Positions 34,541 to 44,322 of a DNA stretch of 64,000 bases are shown here, piece after piece. The notes under the pieces are model-generated. The model was given only the letters and a program-made list of their open reading frames with translations. It was not told the origin of the DNA and did no database searches. Origin of the DNA: Bacilli bacterium (GTDB lineage: Bacteria; Bacillota_I; Bacilli_A; RFN20; CAG-826); NCBI GenBank assembly GCA_017502465.1, contig JAFVUY010000017.1:1-64000 (forward strand), given 5' to 3'. The stretch's first letter is position 1; the number at the start of each line of letters is the position of its first letter. The translations under genes and the position numbers were made by a program.

Positions 34541-34577
34541 ATTATAGTTTATTATTTTTGACCTGTTAAGGGTCAAA
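34541..34577 (-). promoter_or_regulatory. lysS promoter overlapped by an inverted repeat
   Basis: On the minus strand TTAACA (34569-34564), a 17-nt spacer and TATAAT (34546-34541). The -35 lies exactly in the loop of the inverted repeat TTTGACC / GGTCAAA (34557-34563 and 34571-34577). The repeat follows the dusB stop directly and could also act as a weak dusB terminator. Confidence 0.7.
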
Positions 34578-34579
34578 TT

Positions 34580-35545
34580 CTAGTTGTAATCATTTAAGAT
34601 TTTTTCTAAGGTTTCAAGACTATCTAGTTTTTGGACTAAATTGGTTCTTAATTCCTTAGAATTAGGAAAACCTTGGAAAAATTTAAGTGCAATGCTTCTA
34701 AAGATTCTCATTCCAGCTTCTTCGCCATATTCTTCTTTGAAGCCTTTTGCTAATTCTAGACAATATTGTTTTTGTGTTTCCAAATCTTTATCAGGTAGTC
34801 TTTCTCCTGTTTTAAAGTAGTGATTTATTTGGGTTATTAAGTTAGGGTTACCAACTCCACCTCTAGCCACCATAACGGCGTCCGCTTTAGTTATTTCAAG
34901 AGCGTTAATTGCATCATCTAGAGTAAAGATGTTTCCTGAAACAATTAATGGGACTTTCATTTTGAGTCTAAGGTCTTTAATTAATTCATAATGTGGTAGG
35001 CCAGAATAGAGCTCTTTGGTGGTTCTTGCGTGTATTCCAATCGCATCTACGTTTGCCTCTTCAAGCCCCTTAATAACTTCTAAAAAATTTATGTGGTTAT
35101 TGTCCCAGCCTAAACGAATTTTAACAGTGACTGGAATATCGGTTATCTTTTTAATTTCCCTTACCATTTCATATAAGATTTCAGGGTTTTTAAGAAGCGC
35201 GGAGCCCGCGCCGGTTTTGGTAACTTTACAAACTGGGCAACCCGCATTGATGTCGAAAAAACTAATATTTTTCATTGTTTTTAAACAAATTAAAGCTGCT
35301 TTTGCAATGTTTTTAGGATCGTGACCGAAAAGTTGAACTCCTAAAGGATATTCTTCATCGGTTGCGTTTAAATATGAAAATGTTTCTTTGTTTCCATAGA
35401 TTAAACCCATGTCTGAAACCATTTCGGTGACACATACATCGACGCCGAATTTTTTCATAAAGCGTCGATAGGCGGAGCAAGTATAACCCGCCATCGGGGC
35501 GAGCATGACTTTTCCATTTATTTCTAAATTACCTATTTTCCACAT
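34580..35545 (-). CDS. dusB: tRNA-dihydrouridine synthase
   Basis: 321 residues. Flavin-dependent reduction of uridines in the tRNA D-loop. Conserved LAPMAGYTCSAYRRF at the N-terminus, DINAGCPVCKVTKTGAGSAL with the catalytic Cys, and VMVARGGVGNPNLI are present. The start ATG at 35545 (KIGNLEINGKVMLAPM) has no good ribosome site at normal distance; GGGAGG lies ~20 nt upstream and can pair with CCTC in between, so spacing may be shortened by a hairpin or translation coupled to ftsH, 28 nt upstream. Placed between ftsH and lysS as in Bacillus. Confidence 0.95.
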   Translation of the reverse strand: MWKIGNLEINGKVMLAPMAGYTCSAYRRFMKKFGVDVCVTEMVSDMGLIYGNKETFSYLNATDEEYPLGVQLFGHDPKNIAKAALICLKTMKNISFFDINAGCPVCKVTKTGAGSALLKNPEILYEMVREIKKITDIPVTVKIRLGWDNNHINFLEVIKGLEEANVDAIGIHARTTKELYSGLPHYELIKDLRLKMKVPLIVSGNIFTLDDAINALEITKADAVMVARGGVGNPNLITQINHYFKTGERLPDKDLETQKQYCLELAKGFKEEYGEEAGMRIFRSIALKFFQGFPNSKELRTNLVQKLDSLETLEKILNDYN

Positions 35546-35573
35546 ACAAGAAAAAGAGAGGTTTTATCCTCCC

Positions 35574-37625
35574 TTATTCATCTCCTTCATTATCGTCAAA
35601 TGGAGCGACTTCTTCTTGAGGCTCTTCAATAGTTCCAGCGATTGGTTCTTCCGCGCTTGGAATATCGTGAACTTCTGTTTCAACCACTTCATCGCGTTGT
35701 AAATGACGATGTTTTAATAAGTAATCGATTTCTTCCGCGGTGATTTGTTCGTGCTCTAAAAGAGTTTCAGCAATTAAGATTAAGTCATCTTTGTTTTCTA
35801 AGATAACTTGTCTTGCAAGTTTATGAGCAGAATCAATAATATTGAATACTTCTTTATCAATAGATAAAGCTGTTTCGTGAGAGAAATTCTTTTGGCTAGA
35901 AGTATAATCTCTACCCAAGAAGACAGAGCCTGTATTCTTTTCGTATTGAATTGGGCCTAATGGAGACATACCAAGTTCTGTAACCATCATTCTTGCAATA
36001 TGTGTTGCAACTTCAATATCATTAGATGCACCTGTTGAAATATCGTCGAAGAAAATTTCTTCGCTGGTTCTACCACCTAAATAGCCAACAATTCTTGCTT
36101 CTAATTCTTTCTTAGTTAATAAGAAGCGATCATCCTCTGGTGTCATACGGACATGGCCGCCTGTATTGCCTCTTGGGATAATTGTAATTTTTTGAACTTT
36201 ATCAGAATTTGGAAGTTTTAAACCAATAATCGCATGTCCTGCTTCGTGATATGCGATCATTTTCTTTTCGTGTGGATTTAAAGAGCGAGAAGATTTGGCT
36301 GGTCCAGCGATTCTTCTATCAATAGCTTCATCGATTTCATCGATTGTGATACTCTCTTTGTTGCGTCTAACCGCGAGGATCGCGGCTTCGTTCATGATAT
36401 TTTCAATATCAGCACCTGAGAATCCAACTGTTCTTTTTGCCAAGGCTTCAAAGTTAACATTAGATTCAACGTGTTTATTTCTTGAATGTACCTTAAAGAT
36501 TTCTTCACGTCCTTTACGGTCTGGTAAGGAAACTGTAATTTTTCTATCGAAACGTCCTGCTCTTAATAAGGCTGGGTCTAAAACGTCATCTCTATTAGTT
36601 GCAGCGATAACAATGATTCCTGAATTATCAGAGAAACCATCCATTTCTACTAATAATTGGTTAAGTGTTTGTTCTCTTTCGTCGTTTCCACCACCTAAAC
36701 CAGCACCTCTTTGTCTACCAACAGCATCGATTTCATCAATGAAAATAAGGCAAGGGGCATTTTCTTTTGCAATTTTAAACATGTCACGGACACGTCCAGC
36801 ACCAACACCAACAAACATTTCGACAAAGTCGGAACCTGAAACGGAATAGAATGGGACGCCAGCTTCACCTGCGACAGCTTTTGCAAGTAAAGTTTTACCA
36901 CATCCTGGTGGGCCTACTAATAAGACACCTTTTGGTAATTTTGCACCATATTTAGAGAATTTCTTTGGTTCTTTTAAGTAAGAAACCAATTCTTGCATTT
37001 CTGTTTTTTCTTCATCTGCACCGGCAACGTCGCTAAAGCGAACTTTTGATGCATTTTCTTTTTTGGCTCTAGATTTATTAAATTCTAAGGCCTTGTTATT
37101 TGCACCACCAACAGCACCTGAAAGTCTTGAGAATAAGAACATACAAATTAATAAAGAACCACCAATTGTGATAATTGTTGGACCCCATTGTTCCCACCAA
37201 GATGTTTCATATGGATTAACTGTTTTTTCTGGCATGAGATTGTATTCGGATAATAATCCAGAGATAGAGCCTGTATATTCAAAACCTGCTGTGTTTGGAT
37301 CTAAATCAAAATCGTGTTCATCTTGCCAATATGTAGTTGCGACAGATAGAACAAAGCTTCTTCTACTGTTTGGAACACTTTTGTTTTCAGTGTAAACACC
37401 CTTTAAAGTGGTAACAGAATTTTCATAAACAACAACAGATTCAACTTCTGTTACTTGTCCGTTTTGAACATAAGTAATGAATTCGTTCGCAGTAAGTGAT
37501 TTAGCGCCACTACCGCCACCAAAGATGAAATAAATAAGCATCCCGAGTGTTGCGATTACTATAAGGAAAGAGAGTATGAAACTCCAGGAAAACCCTCTTT
37601 TATTAACTGGTTGATTGTTTGCCAT
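35574..37625 (-). CDS. ftsH: ATP-dependent zinc metalloprotease FtsH
   Basis: 683 residues, starting at the ATG at 37625 after AGGAGG. Two membrane spans (~12-34 and ~148-168) flank an extracytoplasmic domain. The AAA part has Walker A GPPGCGKT (238-245), Walker [12 protein letters not shown] and the second region of homology ([20 protein letters not shown]). The zinc site HEAGH is at 460-464. The C-terminus is acidic ([17 protein letters not shown]). It degrades misfolded membrane and short-lived cytosolic proteins as a hexamer. Promoter and position downstream of tilS are clear; hpt, which usually lies between them, is missing. Confidence 0.98.
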   Translation of the reverse strand: MANNQPVNKRGFSWSFILSFLIVIATLGMLIYFIFGGGSGAKSLTANEFITYVQNGQVTEVESVVVYENSVTTLKGVYTENKSVPNSRRSFVLSVATTYWQDEHDFDLDPNTAGFEYTGSISGLLSEYNLMPEKTVNPYETSWWEQWGPTIITIGGSLLICMFLFSRLSGAVGGANNKALEFNKSRAKKENASKVRFSDVAGADEEKTEMQELVSYLKEPKKFSKYGAKLPKGVLLVGPPGCGKTLLAKAVAGEAGVPFYSVSGSDFVEMFVGVGAGRVRDMFKIAKENAPCLIFIDEIDAVGRQRGAGLGGGNDEREQTLNQLLVEMDGFSDNSGIIVIAATNRDDVLDPALLRAGRFDRKITVSLPDRKGREEIFKVHSRNKHVESNVNFEALAKRTVGFSGADIENIMNEAAILAVRRNKESITIDEIDEAIDRRIAGPAKSSRSLNPHEKKMIAYHEAGHAIIGLKLPNSDKVQKITIIPRGNTGGHVRMTPEDDRFLLTKKELEARIVGYLGGRTSEEIFFDDISTGASNDIEVATHIARMMVTELGMSPLGPIQYEKNTGSVFLGRDYTSSQKNFSHETALSIDKEVFNIIDSAHKLARQVILENKDDLILIAETLLEHEQITAEEIDYLLKHRHLQRDEVVETEVHDIPSAEEPIAGTIEEPQEEVAPFDDNEGDE

Positions 37626-37674
37626 ATAACATCTACCTCCTAAACAGATAAGCCCAAAAAGGCTAGTGAAAATA

Positions 37675-37712
37675 ATTATAAGATATTGCTATGTGTTTTT
37701 CAAAGAAAACAC
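37675..37712 (-). promoter_or_regulatory. ftsH promoter with overlapping inverted repeat
   Basis: On the minus strand TTGAAA (37703-37698), a 17-nt spacer and TATAAT (37680-37675). An imperfect inverted repeat GTGTTTTC-ttt-GAAAAACAC (37712-37693) covers the -35, suggesting a regulator site. It does not match the CtsR or HrcA consensus. Confidence 0.7.
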
Positions 37713-37773
37713 GACTATAATATATCAACTTTTGCTAATTTTAATATAAATAACGCTTAAGAATTTTCTAAAT

Positions 37774-38985
37774 TTATAATTTAACCAAGAAATTTTCTTT
37801 GCCATTAATTTTATATTTTTTTGAGTAGCGAGGAACATAAATAACTTTGTTATTTTTATCACAAATTACAGGCCATCTTTTTCTTAGATATTTAGGCATC
37901 TTCCAGTCAATGAAGGCCCTTCTCATTTTTACATAGTAATTTTTGATTAAGAATTCGTCGTTTGGTCTAGCGTTCCTAATAGTCAAAGGGAAATCGTTCA
38001 AAGAGACATTTCTATTTGAGTAGTCTTCAAGAAAATTAAGATAAAAATATGGGGTGTCTAAAACGCCTGGTTTCTCTAATACATAGACAAATGTATCATC
38101 TGGTTCGTTATTAAAAACAAACTTAATGTTTTCATATTCTTTGACAAATTTGACCGTGTTTGAAAGTTCTATCTCGATATTTGGTTTATTAGACTTTATG
38201 ACCCCTTTAATTTCTTTAGCGAGCTTTCTAGAGATTGGGTGAAATAAATTACTTTTTTCTAATAATAAATGGAGTGCGATTAAAAAATTATCATCAGAAA
38301 GTTTTAGCAAAACATTAATAGAATTTAAATTTAGTTTTTCTAAATATAAGCGGTTATTGCAAAGATTTGTATTTAAATTGTTAATTTCTTTAACTATTTT
38401 TTCTCTTTCTTCTTTGCTTAATTTTTCAACAACATTATGTCTAATTTTATTTCTTTTAAAATCGTTAGATAGATTTGTTTTATCAATAGAATGTGGGACA
38501 CTGTTATCTAATAAATATTGGGTAATAAATTCTTTTGATAAACCTAACATTGGTCTAATAATTTTCATTCCAAAAGAGTCTCTAACTTCTTTTAAGCCAT
38601 AAAACGCGACGATGGATTTTCTACTTTTTTGTAATAAATAAGTTTCAATTAAATCATCTTCTTGATGTGCGACTAGCAAAGCATCGAAACAATATTTGTC
38701 ATAGACTTCTTTGAAGTAAGAATATCTGATTTCTCTGCACTTAGCTTCTAGATTAGTGTGATTTAAAAACGTATTCACTTCTTTTACAAAAATATCAATG
38801 TTATGTTTTTGACAGATCTCTGTTAATTTTGTTGTTTCAGAGGTGGATTCTTCTCGTAAATTATAATTAATGTGAGCAACAGAAAAGTTATATCCTTCTT
38901 TAAGAAGAATATCAAATAACGTCATTGAATCTGTTCCAAACGAACAGGCTAATAAATATTTTTTATCCTTATTTAAATGTAGCAT
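37774..38985 (-). CDS. tilS: tRNA(Ile)-lysidine synthetase
   Basis: 403 residues. TilS attaches lysine to C34 of the minor tRNA-Ile so that it reads AUA. The N-terminal PP-loop ATPase reads LACSFGTDSMTLFD (~12-25) instead of the usual SGGxDS, but later family parts are present: VAHINYNLREEST, RYSYFKEVYDKYCFDALLVAHQEDDLIETYLL and the C-terminal domain (RNARPNDEFLI, MRRAFIDWKMPKYLRKRWPV). The start overlaps the rqcP stop by one base. It lies in the pth-mfd-rqcP-tilS-ftsH order of Bacilli. Confidence 0.93.
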   Translation of the reverse strand: MLHLNKDKKYLLACSFGTDSMTLFDILLKEGYNFSVAHINYNLREESTSETTKLTEICQKHNIDIFVKEVNTFLNHTNLEAKCREIRYSYFKEVYDKYCFDALLVAHQEDDLIETYLLQKSRKSIVAFYGLKEVRDSFGMKIIRPMLGLSKEFITQYLLDNSVPHSIDKTNLSNDFKRNKIRHNVVEKLSKEEREKIVKEINNLNTNLCNNRLYLEKLNLNSINVLLKLSDDNFLIALHLLLEKSNLFHPISRKLAKEIKGVIKSNKPNIEIELSNTVKFVKEYENIKFVFNNEPDDTFVYVLEKPGVLDTPYFYLNFLEDYSNRNVSLNDFPLTIRNARPNDEFLIKNYYVKMRRAFIDWKMPKYLRKRWPVICDKNNKVIYVPRYSKKYKINGKENFLVKL

Positions 38986-39227
38986 TATTCTTTAGCCTCA
39001 ATAGCTTCGTAATTTACAACCTCTTTATTGTTTTTTATTTCCACAATTGCTTTAACTTCAATTGTTCTAGTTCCAAGATGAAGAGTAATAATATCAGAGT
39101 CCTTAACTTCGCTTGATGGTTTAGCGACTTTATTATTAATAAAAGTATGACCTTTTTCCACTATTTCTTTAGCGATAGTTCTCCTTTTAATAAGCGCAGT
39201 TCTTTTTAAAAACAAATCTAATCTCAT
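38985..39227 (-). CDS. rqcP: S4-domain RNA-binding protein RqcP
   Basis: 80 residues: an S4 domain (RLDLFLKRTALIKRRTIAKE, then GHTFINNKVAKPSSEVKDSD) almost alone, as in Bacillus YabO/RqcP, which binds the 50S subunit and moves tRNA during alanine tailing in ribosome quality control. Overlaps mfd by 4 nt (ATGA) and tilS by 1 nt, so translation is coupled. A generic Hsp15-like role is the alternative, but the gene order favours RqcP. Confidence 0.9.
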   Translation of the reverse strand: MRLDLFLKRTALIKRRTIAKEIVEKGHTFINNKVAKPSSEVKDSDIITLHLGTRTIEVKAIVEIKNNKEVVNYEAIEAKE

Positions 39228-42200
39228 GATAATATCTCTCTTTTGTCTTCAATTACTTTGTTGGTCTCTAAGATGTTAAGTAGGGACAATAGGATGTTTT
39301 TAACATCATTAAACCAATCTTTTCTCTTATTCATAGTAATTCTAAATTCGTGATTTCTATAAACAATTTTTGAAAAACTGATAAATGGTATCATTGCTTC
39401 GAAGAGCAAGTTTCCAACTCCTCGAATTTTTGTGAAGGTATCATTCAAAATGATTTCAACTTGATTTCCTTTTTCCATCAATGACTTAACTTCGCTTGCC
39501 TTCACTAAAATATCCACCATTCGTTTTTCAATTAATAATTCAACTTGTTTTGGCATCTTTCCATAGATATCTATAATCTTTTGTTTAACAATTGAAAGCT
39601 GTTCAACTGTGCAGGCAGAATTAATTTCTTGATAAAGTTCAATCTTATCTGATTCGGAAGCATATTCGTTTGGAATGTAAGCATCTACAGATAGGGTTAA
39701 ATTGAGTTCGATAGGTGTTTCTTCACTCACAACACCTTCAAGTTTGTCTTTAACAGCTTCGTTTAAAAGTTTTATATACATATCTAAGCCAATATTATCA
39801 ATAAAACCTGCTTGTTCTGGTCCTAAAACATCTCCCGCTCCTCTAATCATAAGGTCGCGTTGAGCAATCTTGTAACCCGAGCCCAACTCAGTAAAATCTT
39901 GTAATGCTTTTAACCTCTTTTGTGCAGCTTCTTTTAAAACTTTATGTTCGGGGTACATTAAATATGCATATGCAATTCTATCGCTCCTACCCACTCTTCC
40001 TTTGATTTGATATAGCTGAGATAGTCCATACTTATCTGCATCTTGAACAATAATCATGTTTGCGTTTGGAACATCAATACCATTTTCAACAATCGAGGTA
40101 CAAACAAGAAGATTAATTTCTCCAATATAAAATTTATACATTACGTCTTCAATTTCGGATTTGTTCATTTGACCGTGAACTACGCCAATAACCGCGGAAG
40201 GAACAAGTTTTTGCAGCTTATTTGCAATTAAATAAATAGATGCCACCTCATTATGCATGAAGAAAATCTGTCCATTTCTTCCTAATTCTCTCTCTATTAA
40301 TTCTTTGACTATATCAAAACTAAAGGGGGTTACATAAGTTTGTATTGGCATTCTGTTTCTAGGAGCGGTGTTAATTTGAGACAAGGATCTAACACCCAAT
40401 AAAGAAATTTGAAGCGTTCTTGGAATCGGGGTTGCGCTTAAAGTTAAAACATCAATATTTGTTTTTAATTCTTTAACCTTCTCTTTTTGTTCAACACCAA
40501 AGCGTTGTTCCTCGTCAATTATTAATAAGCCAAGGTCTTTAAAAGCTAATTTTTTGGATAGCAATCTATGTGTTCCAATTAGTAAATGAAGTTCACCATT
40601 ATTAGCCTGATTTATGTATTCTTGTTGAGTTGATTCTTTAACTAGCCTAGATAAAATACCTATTTTTACATCGAATCCCGCGAATCTTTCTAAGGCAAGT
40701 TCATAATGCTGTCTAGCAAGCAATGTGGTTGGGCACAAAAACGCAACTTGTTTTCCTGAATTAATAGCTTTAAAGGCTGCTCTAAAAGCGAGTTCGGTTT
40801 TACCAAAGCCAACATCCCCGCACAATAGCCTATCCATTGGGGTTTCGCTCTCCATATCAGCCTTGATTTCATTCATAGCTTTCTTTTGGTCGTTAGTTAA
40901 TTCATGCGGAAAGGCATTTTCAAAAGCTTCTTGAAATTCATCATCTTTTTGAAAGGCAAAACCTTTTACTTTTGAACGTTCTATATATAAATTCATTAAG
41001 CGGTTCGCTAAATCATTAATTCTTTCTTTAATTCTCTTTTTAGTGTTTTCCCAGTCTTTTGAATGGAGTCTAGACAATCTAGGTGTATAACCCTCTTTAC
41101 CCATATATTCTCTGACAAGTTGAAATTGATTAAGAGGAACGTAAAGAACAGAGTCACCTGCATAAGCAATTTTAAGGAAATCTTTATGAACGCCTTCGAC
41201 CTCTAATGTTTCCAATTGAATAAATTGTCCAATACCTTGATATTCGTGGACGACATAGTCTCCTGGATTTAAATCTTCGAACGATTTTAAAATTGTAGCT
41301 TCTTTAAACTTGTTATCATATCGAGAACTTTTAATTCTTGTGTTGAATAATTCAAAGGAAGTTAAAACAACAATTTTCTCATCATTTAAAACAAACCCTC
41401 TTGGAAGAGTAAATAGAGAAATTCCAATATTAGAATTAGTTGGAATGTTTAAATTATTCGTGCTTTCGTAGGTTATACCAACACTATTTAACATATCTTC
41501 TAGTAAATAAAGATGGTCTTTAGATGTCAAAGCGATTAAAATCTTATAATTTTCATTTAAATAATTATGAATAATGTTCATCGCATCGGTTCTTTTGTTG
41601 GCTTGAAAAGGAACATTTTTTACATCAAAAGTTATATCCCTTTCTCCCTCAAATAATTCTTCTGTTGAAATGACATTATTCAAACCTGGTTTAATGAGTC
41701 TATTAATATCTTGAAACACTTGTAAACCATTTAAACATTTACCGTGCTCGAATAACTCATTTAAATATTGCCACGATTCTTCAATTAATAATTTAGATGA
41801 ATTTTGAATTTGTTTATAATTCACCAAAACTTTTACATAATCTTTGCAATAATCAAACAAAGAATAATGGCTGTTTGTGAGTAAAGAATAATATTTATAT
41901 AACTGTTGATCGTAATTACCTTCAATGATTTTATCAACAATATTTTGAATGTTTATTTCTAGGTTTTCGTAGACATTTGAAGATAAAATAGGTCGATTTT
42001 GCTCTAATTTTTTATTAATTATATTAGAAGCATTGAGAGTCTCTTCATCACTTAACAAGATGTCGGAACCAGGTAAGATAGTAATTTTGTTAACTTTAGA
42101 AATCGATTGTTGACTAACAACATCAAAGAATCTAATTTCTTCTACCTCATCTCCAAAAAACTCAATTCTAACAGGATTATCTAAATTAACAGAAAAGATG

Positions 42201-42724
42201 TCTAAAATATCTCCTCTATTTGCAAATTCTAAAGAGGAATCAACTTTAGAAACATTTAAATATCCGCTCTTTACCAAGAGTTTTTTAACTTCGGTAAGGT
42301 TGTATGATTTTCCGACTTCAAAAGTTATAGTTTTGCTTTCAAAATAATCTGGTTTAGGAAGATATCTTGAAGCTGCGGCAACACATGTCACAATAATTTT
42401 TGGAGTAGTGTCTTTTATCTTACTTAATACATATAGTCTCTGAGCGACCATTTCCTTGCTCTGCGCGATTACTTCCGCGCGAATTAACTCATCCGCTGGA
42501 AATAAATAGACACTTTCAGCGTTAATGAAATAGGTTAAAAAATTATAAATTTGTTGAGCTTTATATAAATTAGGCGCGACCAATAAATAATTGTCTGGTT
42601 TTTCATTAAATGCGGTCGCGGTTAATAATGAGATTCCTAAGGTATCATCTACGACAAAATGCCCCTTTTTCCGTTGAAAGGGGGGTATAGCTTTATTCAG
42701 TTTCAGTTTCTCAAAAATGTTCAA
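39224..42724 (-). CDS. mfd: Transcription-repair coupling factor Mfd
   Basis: 1166 residues, full length. N-terminal UvrB-homology domain (~1-330), RNA-polymerase-interacting CarD-like domain (~470-540, FEDLNPGDYVVHEYQGIGQF), then translocase motors with Walker A GDVGFGKTELAFR, DEEQRF box, TATPIPRTLQISL and QIKGRVGRS, and the C-terminal TRCF domain. It removes RNA polymerase stalled at lesions and recruits UvrA. Ten bp separate it from pth upstream. The sporulation and fin genes seen next to it in Bacillus are absent. Confidence 0.98.
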   Translation of the reverse strand: MNIFEKLKLNKAIPPFQRKKGHFVVDDTLGISLLTATAFNEKPDNYLLVAPNLYKAQQIYNFLTYFINAESVYLFPADELIRAEVIAQSKEMVAQRLYVLSKIKDTTPKIIVTCVAAASRYLPKPDYFESKTITFEVGKSYNLTEVKKLLVKSGYLNVSKVDSSLEFANRGDILDIFSVNLDNPVRIEFFGDEVEEIRFFDVVSQQSISKVNKITILPGSDILLSDEETLNASNIINKKLEQNRPILSSNVYENLEINIQNIVDKIIEGNYDQQLYKYYSLLTNSHYSLFDYCKDYVKVLVNYKQIQNSSKLLIEESWQYLNELFEHGKCLNGLQVFQDINRLIKPGLNNVISTEELFEGERDITFDVKNVPFQANKRTDAMNIIHNYLNENYKILIALTSKDHLYLLEDMLNSVGITYESTNNLNIPTNSNIGISLFTLPRGFVLNDEKIVVLTSFELFNTRIKSSRYDNKFKEATILKSFEDLNPGDYVVHEYQGIGQFIQLETLEVEGVHKDFLKIAYAGDSVLYVPLNQFQLVREYMGKEGYTPRLSRLHSKDWENTKKRIKERINDLANRLMNLYIERSKVKGFAFQKDDEFQEAFENAFPHELTNDQKKAMNEIKADMESETPMDRLLCGDVGFGKTELAFRAAFKAINSGKQVAFLCPTTLLARQHYELALERFAGFDVKIGILSRLVKESTQQEYINQANNGELHLLIGTHRLLSKKLAFKDLGLLIIDEEQRFGVEQKEKVKELKTNIDVLTLSATPIPRTLQISLLGVRSLSQINTAPRNRMPIQTYVTPFSFDIVKELIERELGRNGQIFFMHNEVASIYLIANKLQKLVPSAVIGVVHGQMNKSEIEDVMYKFYIGEINLLVCTSIVENGIDVPNANMIIVQDADKYGLSQLYQIKGRVGRSDRIAYAYLMYPEHKVLKEAAQKRLKALQDFTELGSGYKIAQRDLMIRGAGDVLGPEQAGFIDNIGLDMYIKLLNEAVKDKLEGVVSEETPIELNLTLSVDAYIPNEYASESDKIELYQEINSACTVEQLSIVKQKIIDIYGKMPKQVELLIEKRMVDILVKASEVKSLMEKGNQVEIILNDTFTKIRGVGNLLFEAMIPFISFSKIVYRNHEFRITMNKRKDWFNDVKNILLSLLNILETNKVIEDKREILS

Positions 42725-42734
42725 ATGAACCTCC

Positions 42735-43286
42735 TTAATTATACTGAGACATTGCTTTTTCGAAGTTGCTCTTTAAAGCCTCCTTTAAGGCTTCAGCAGC
42801 CCGAATAATCGCTTCTTCCACAAGTGGAAGTTCTTCTTTAAGTGGTTTTCCTAAGACATAATCAACCGCATTATATTGAGGTTCACCAATACCAACTCTA
42901 ATTCTTTTGATATCTTGAGAGTGAAGAAGATCAATAATGTTTTGCATACCTTTTTGCCCACCACTAGAGCCAGATTTTCTTAACCTTATTTGTCCAACTG
43001 GAAGCGCCATATCATCAAAAACGACAATTATGTCTTCTAATTTAATTTTAAAATAGGAGACAACCTGTTGAACTGCGGTTCCAGAAAGATTCATAAACGT
43101 TGTTGGTTTAAAAAGCAAAACGTCTTCATTAAATATTTTTCCACGTCCTAAAAGACCGTTAAAGACTTCTTTATCGATATCAATTTGAGAGATATCACTA
43201 AAGTGATCTAAAACCATAAAACCCATGTTGTGACGAGTTTTTTCATATTTTTTTCCAGGATTTCCTAAACCAACTATTAGTTTCAT
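42735..43286 (-). CDS. pth: Peptidyl-tRNA hydrolase
   Basis: 183 residues, usual length. It cleaves peptidyl-tRNA released from stalled ribosomes. Seen: LIVGLGNPGKKYEKTRHNMG with the catalytic His, FKPTTFMNLSG with the conserved Asn, and IIVVFDDMALPVGQIRLR. The start codon follows GGAG. It is the first gene of the pth-mfd-rqcP-tilS run. Confidence 0.98.
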   Translation of the reverse strand: MKLIVGLGNPGKKYEKTRHNMGFMVLDHFSDISQIDIDKEVFNGLLGRGKIFNEDVLLFKPTTFMNLSGTAVQQVVSYFKIKLEDIIVVFDDMALPVGQIRLRKSGSSGGQKGMQNIIDLLHSQDIKRIRVGIGEPQYNAVDYVLGKPLKEELPLVEEAIIRAAEALKEALKSNFEKAMSQYN

Positions 43287-43293
43287 TATTTTG

Positions 43294-43320
43294 CTCCATG
43301 GGTTATTATATCACATGGAG
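43294..43320. promoter_or_regulatory. Inverted repeat enclosing the pth -10 element
   Basis: CTCCATG (43294-43300) and CATGGAG (43314-43320) are perfect 7-bp arms. Between them, on the minus strand, is an extended -10 TGATATAAT (43313-43305) for pth. No good -35 is seen, consistent with an extended -10 promoter. It may be an operator shared with the divergent DUF368 gene. Confidence 0.45.
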
Positions 43321-43348
43321 ACTCTTTTATTATAAAAGGTTTTAAATT

Positions 43349-44305
43349 ATGAAAGTTAAAAACTGGTTAAAAACATTTTTCGCAGGAGCTGCTATGGGGG
43401 TTGCATCAGCAATTCCTGGTGTTTCTGGTGGAACAATCGCTGTTATTGTTGGTGTTTATCGAAAATTAATAGATGCAATCAACAACATTTTTAAGAAATT
43501 TGTTCCTTCTTTTTTGACACTCCTTCCTATTGGTTTAGGTGTAATCGCAGCGATGATACCATGTATTATCATTTTTGATGCGGCGTTTGAAGGATTTGTG
43601 TTTGGAATAATTTCATTATTCGCCGGAATGATTATTGGTTCTTTCAAAGATATACTCAAAGAAGTTAAAGGCGTTCCTGTTAAAAAAAGCTATACCGTGG
43701 TGCTGATAATTACAACGCTAGTCGCTGCAGGTTTAGGCGCCATTTCCGCTTTTACAGGTGACTCTATTAATTTAGAATCTCATTTTATTAATCCAGAACC
43801 TTGGTTCTATTTGGTCTTAATTCCTGTTGGAATAATAGCTGCCATTTCATTAATTGTTCCTGGTATATCTGGTTCAATGATTTTATTAGTGTTAGGTTTT
43901 TACACTCCATTAATTTCTACCGCAAAAGAATTAATGTCTAACATAGTTAACGGTATCTTTACTAATTTCTGGCAATATTTGGGTTTATTAGGTTGTTTCG
44001 CAATTGGAATTATTGTTGGGTTTATTACTGTTGCAAAATTTATGTCTTTCTTACTAAAGAAATATCACGATATTACCTTCTATGGGATTATTGGGTTTAT
44101 TATCGGTTCTACCATCGCCTTATTCTGTAATTATGAAATAGTGGATTATTACAAAATTTGGGCGTCAGGAAGCTATGTTTTTATGCCTATGTGGTTAGAA
44201 ATAATATTAGGAATTATCTTATTAATAGGTGGTTTCTTCATTACCTATTTCATAGGAAAATACGCTGCTAAAAAAGAAAATAAAATAATTGAAAACAAGG
44301 ACTAA
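43349..44305 (+). CDS. DUF368 membrane protein, candidate polyprenyl-phosphate translocase
   Basis: 318 residues with about eight hydrophobic spans and two inverted-repeat signature motifs: GVASAIPGVSGGTIAVIVGVY and SLIVPGISGSMILLVLGFY. DUF368 proteins were recently linked to recycling of the undecaprenyl phosphate carrier across the membrane (PopT). This would support peptidoglycan and glycopolymer synthesis. Transcribed opposite to pth from a 62-bp gap, ribosome site AAAGG. It converges on the 44,314 lipoprotein with a shared terminator. The function is from family knowledge, not from sequence alone. Confidence 0.85.
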   Translation: MKVKNWLKTFFAGAAMGVASAIPGVSGGTIAVIVGVYRKLIDAINNIFKKFVPSFLTLLPIGLGVIAAMIPCIIIFDAAFEGFVFGIISLFAGMIIGSFKDILKEVKGVPVKKSYTVVLIITTLVAAGLGAISAFTGDSINLESHFINPEPWFYLVLIPVGIIAAISLIVPGISGSMILLVLGFYTPLISTAKELMSNIVNGIFTNFWQYLGLLGCFAIGIIVGFITVAKFMSFLLKKYHDITFYGIIGFIIGSTIALFCNYEIVDYYKIWASGSYVFMPMWLEIILGIILLIGGFFITYFIGKYAAKKENKIIENKD

Positions 44306-44322
44306 AGTCCTTGTTATTTTTT
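44294..44322. terminator. Bidirectional terminator between convergent genes
   Basis: AACAAGGAC-taaa-GTCCTTGTT, a 9-bp perfect stem, with ATTTTTT on the plus side and TTTTCAATTATTTT on the minus side. It overlaps the stop codons of both genes. Confidence 0.85.

Noticed and set aside
36295..36849. 184-codon plus-strand frame opposite ftsH
   Set aside because: It is the antisense of the highly conserved AAA and zinc-protease parts. Its residues are the expected shadow composition, and ftsH itself is unquestionable.
37626..37773. CtsR or HrcA heat-shock operator upstream of ftsH
   Set aside because: The inverted repeat at the -35 does not match GGTCAAA tandem repeats or the CIRCE element.
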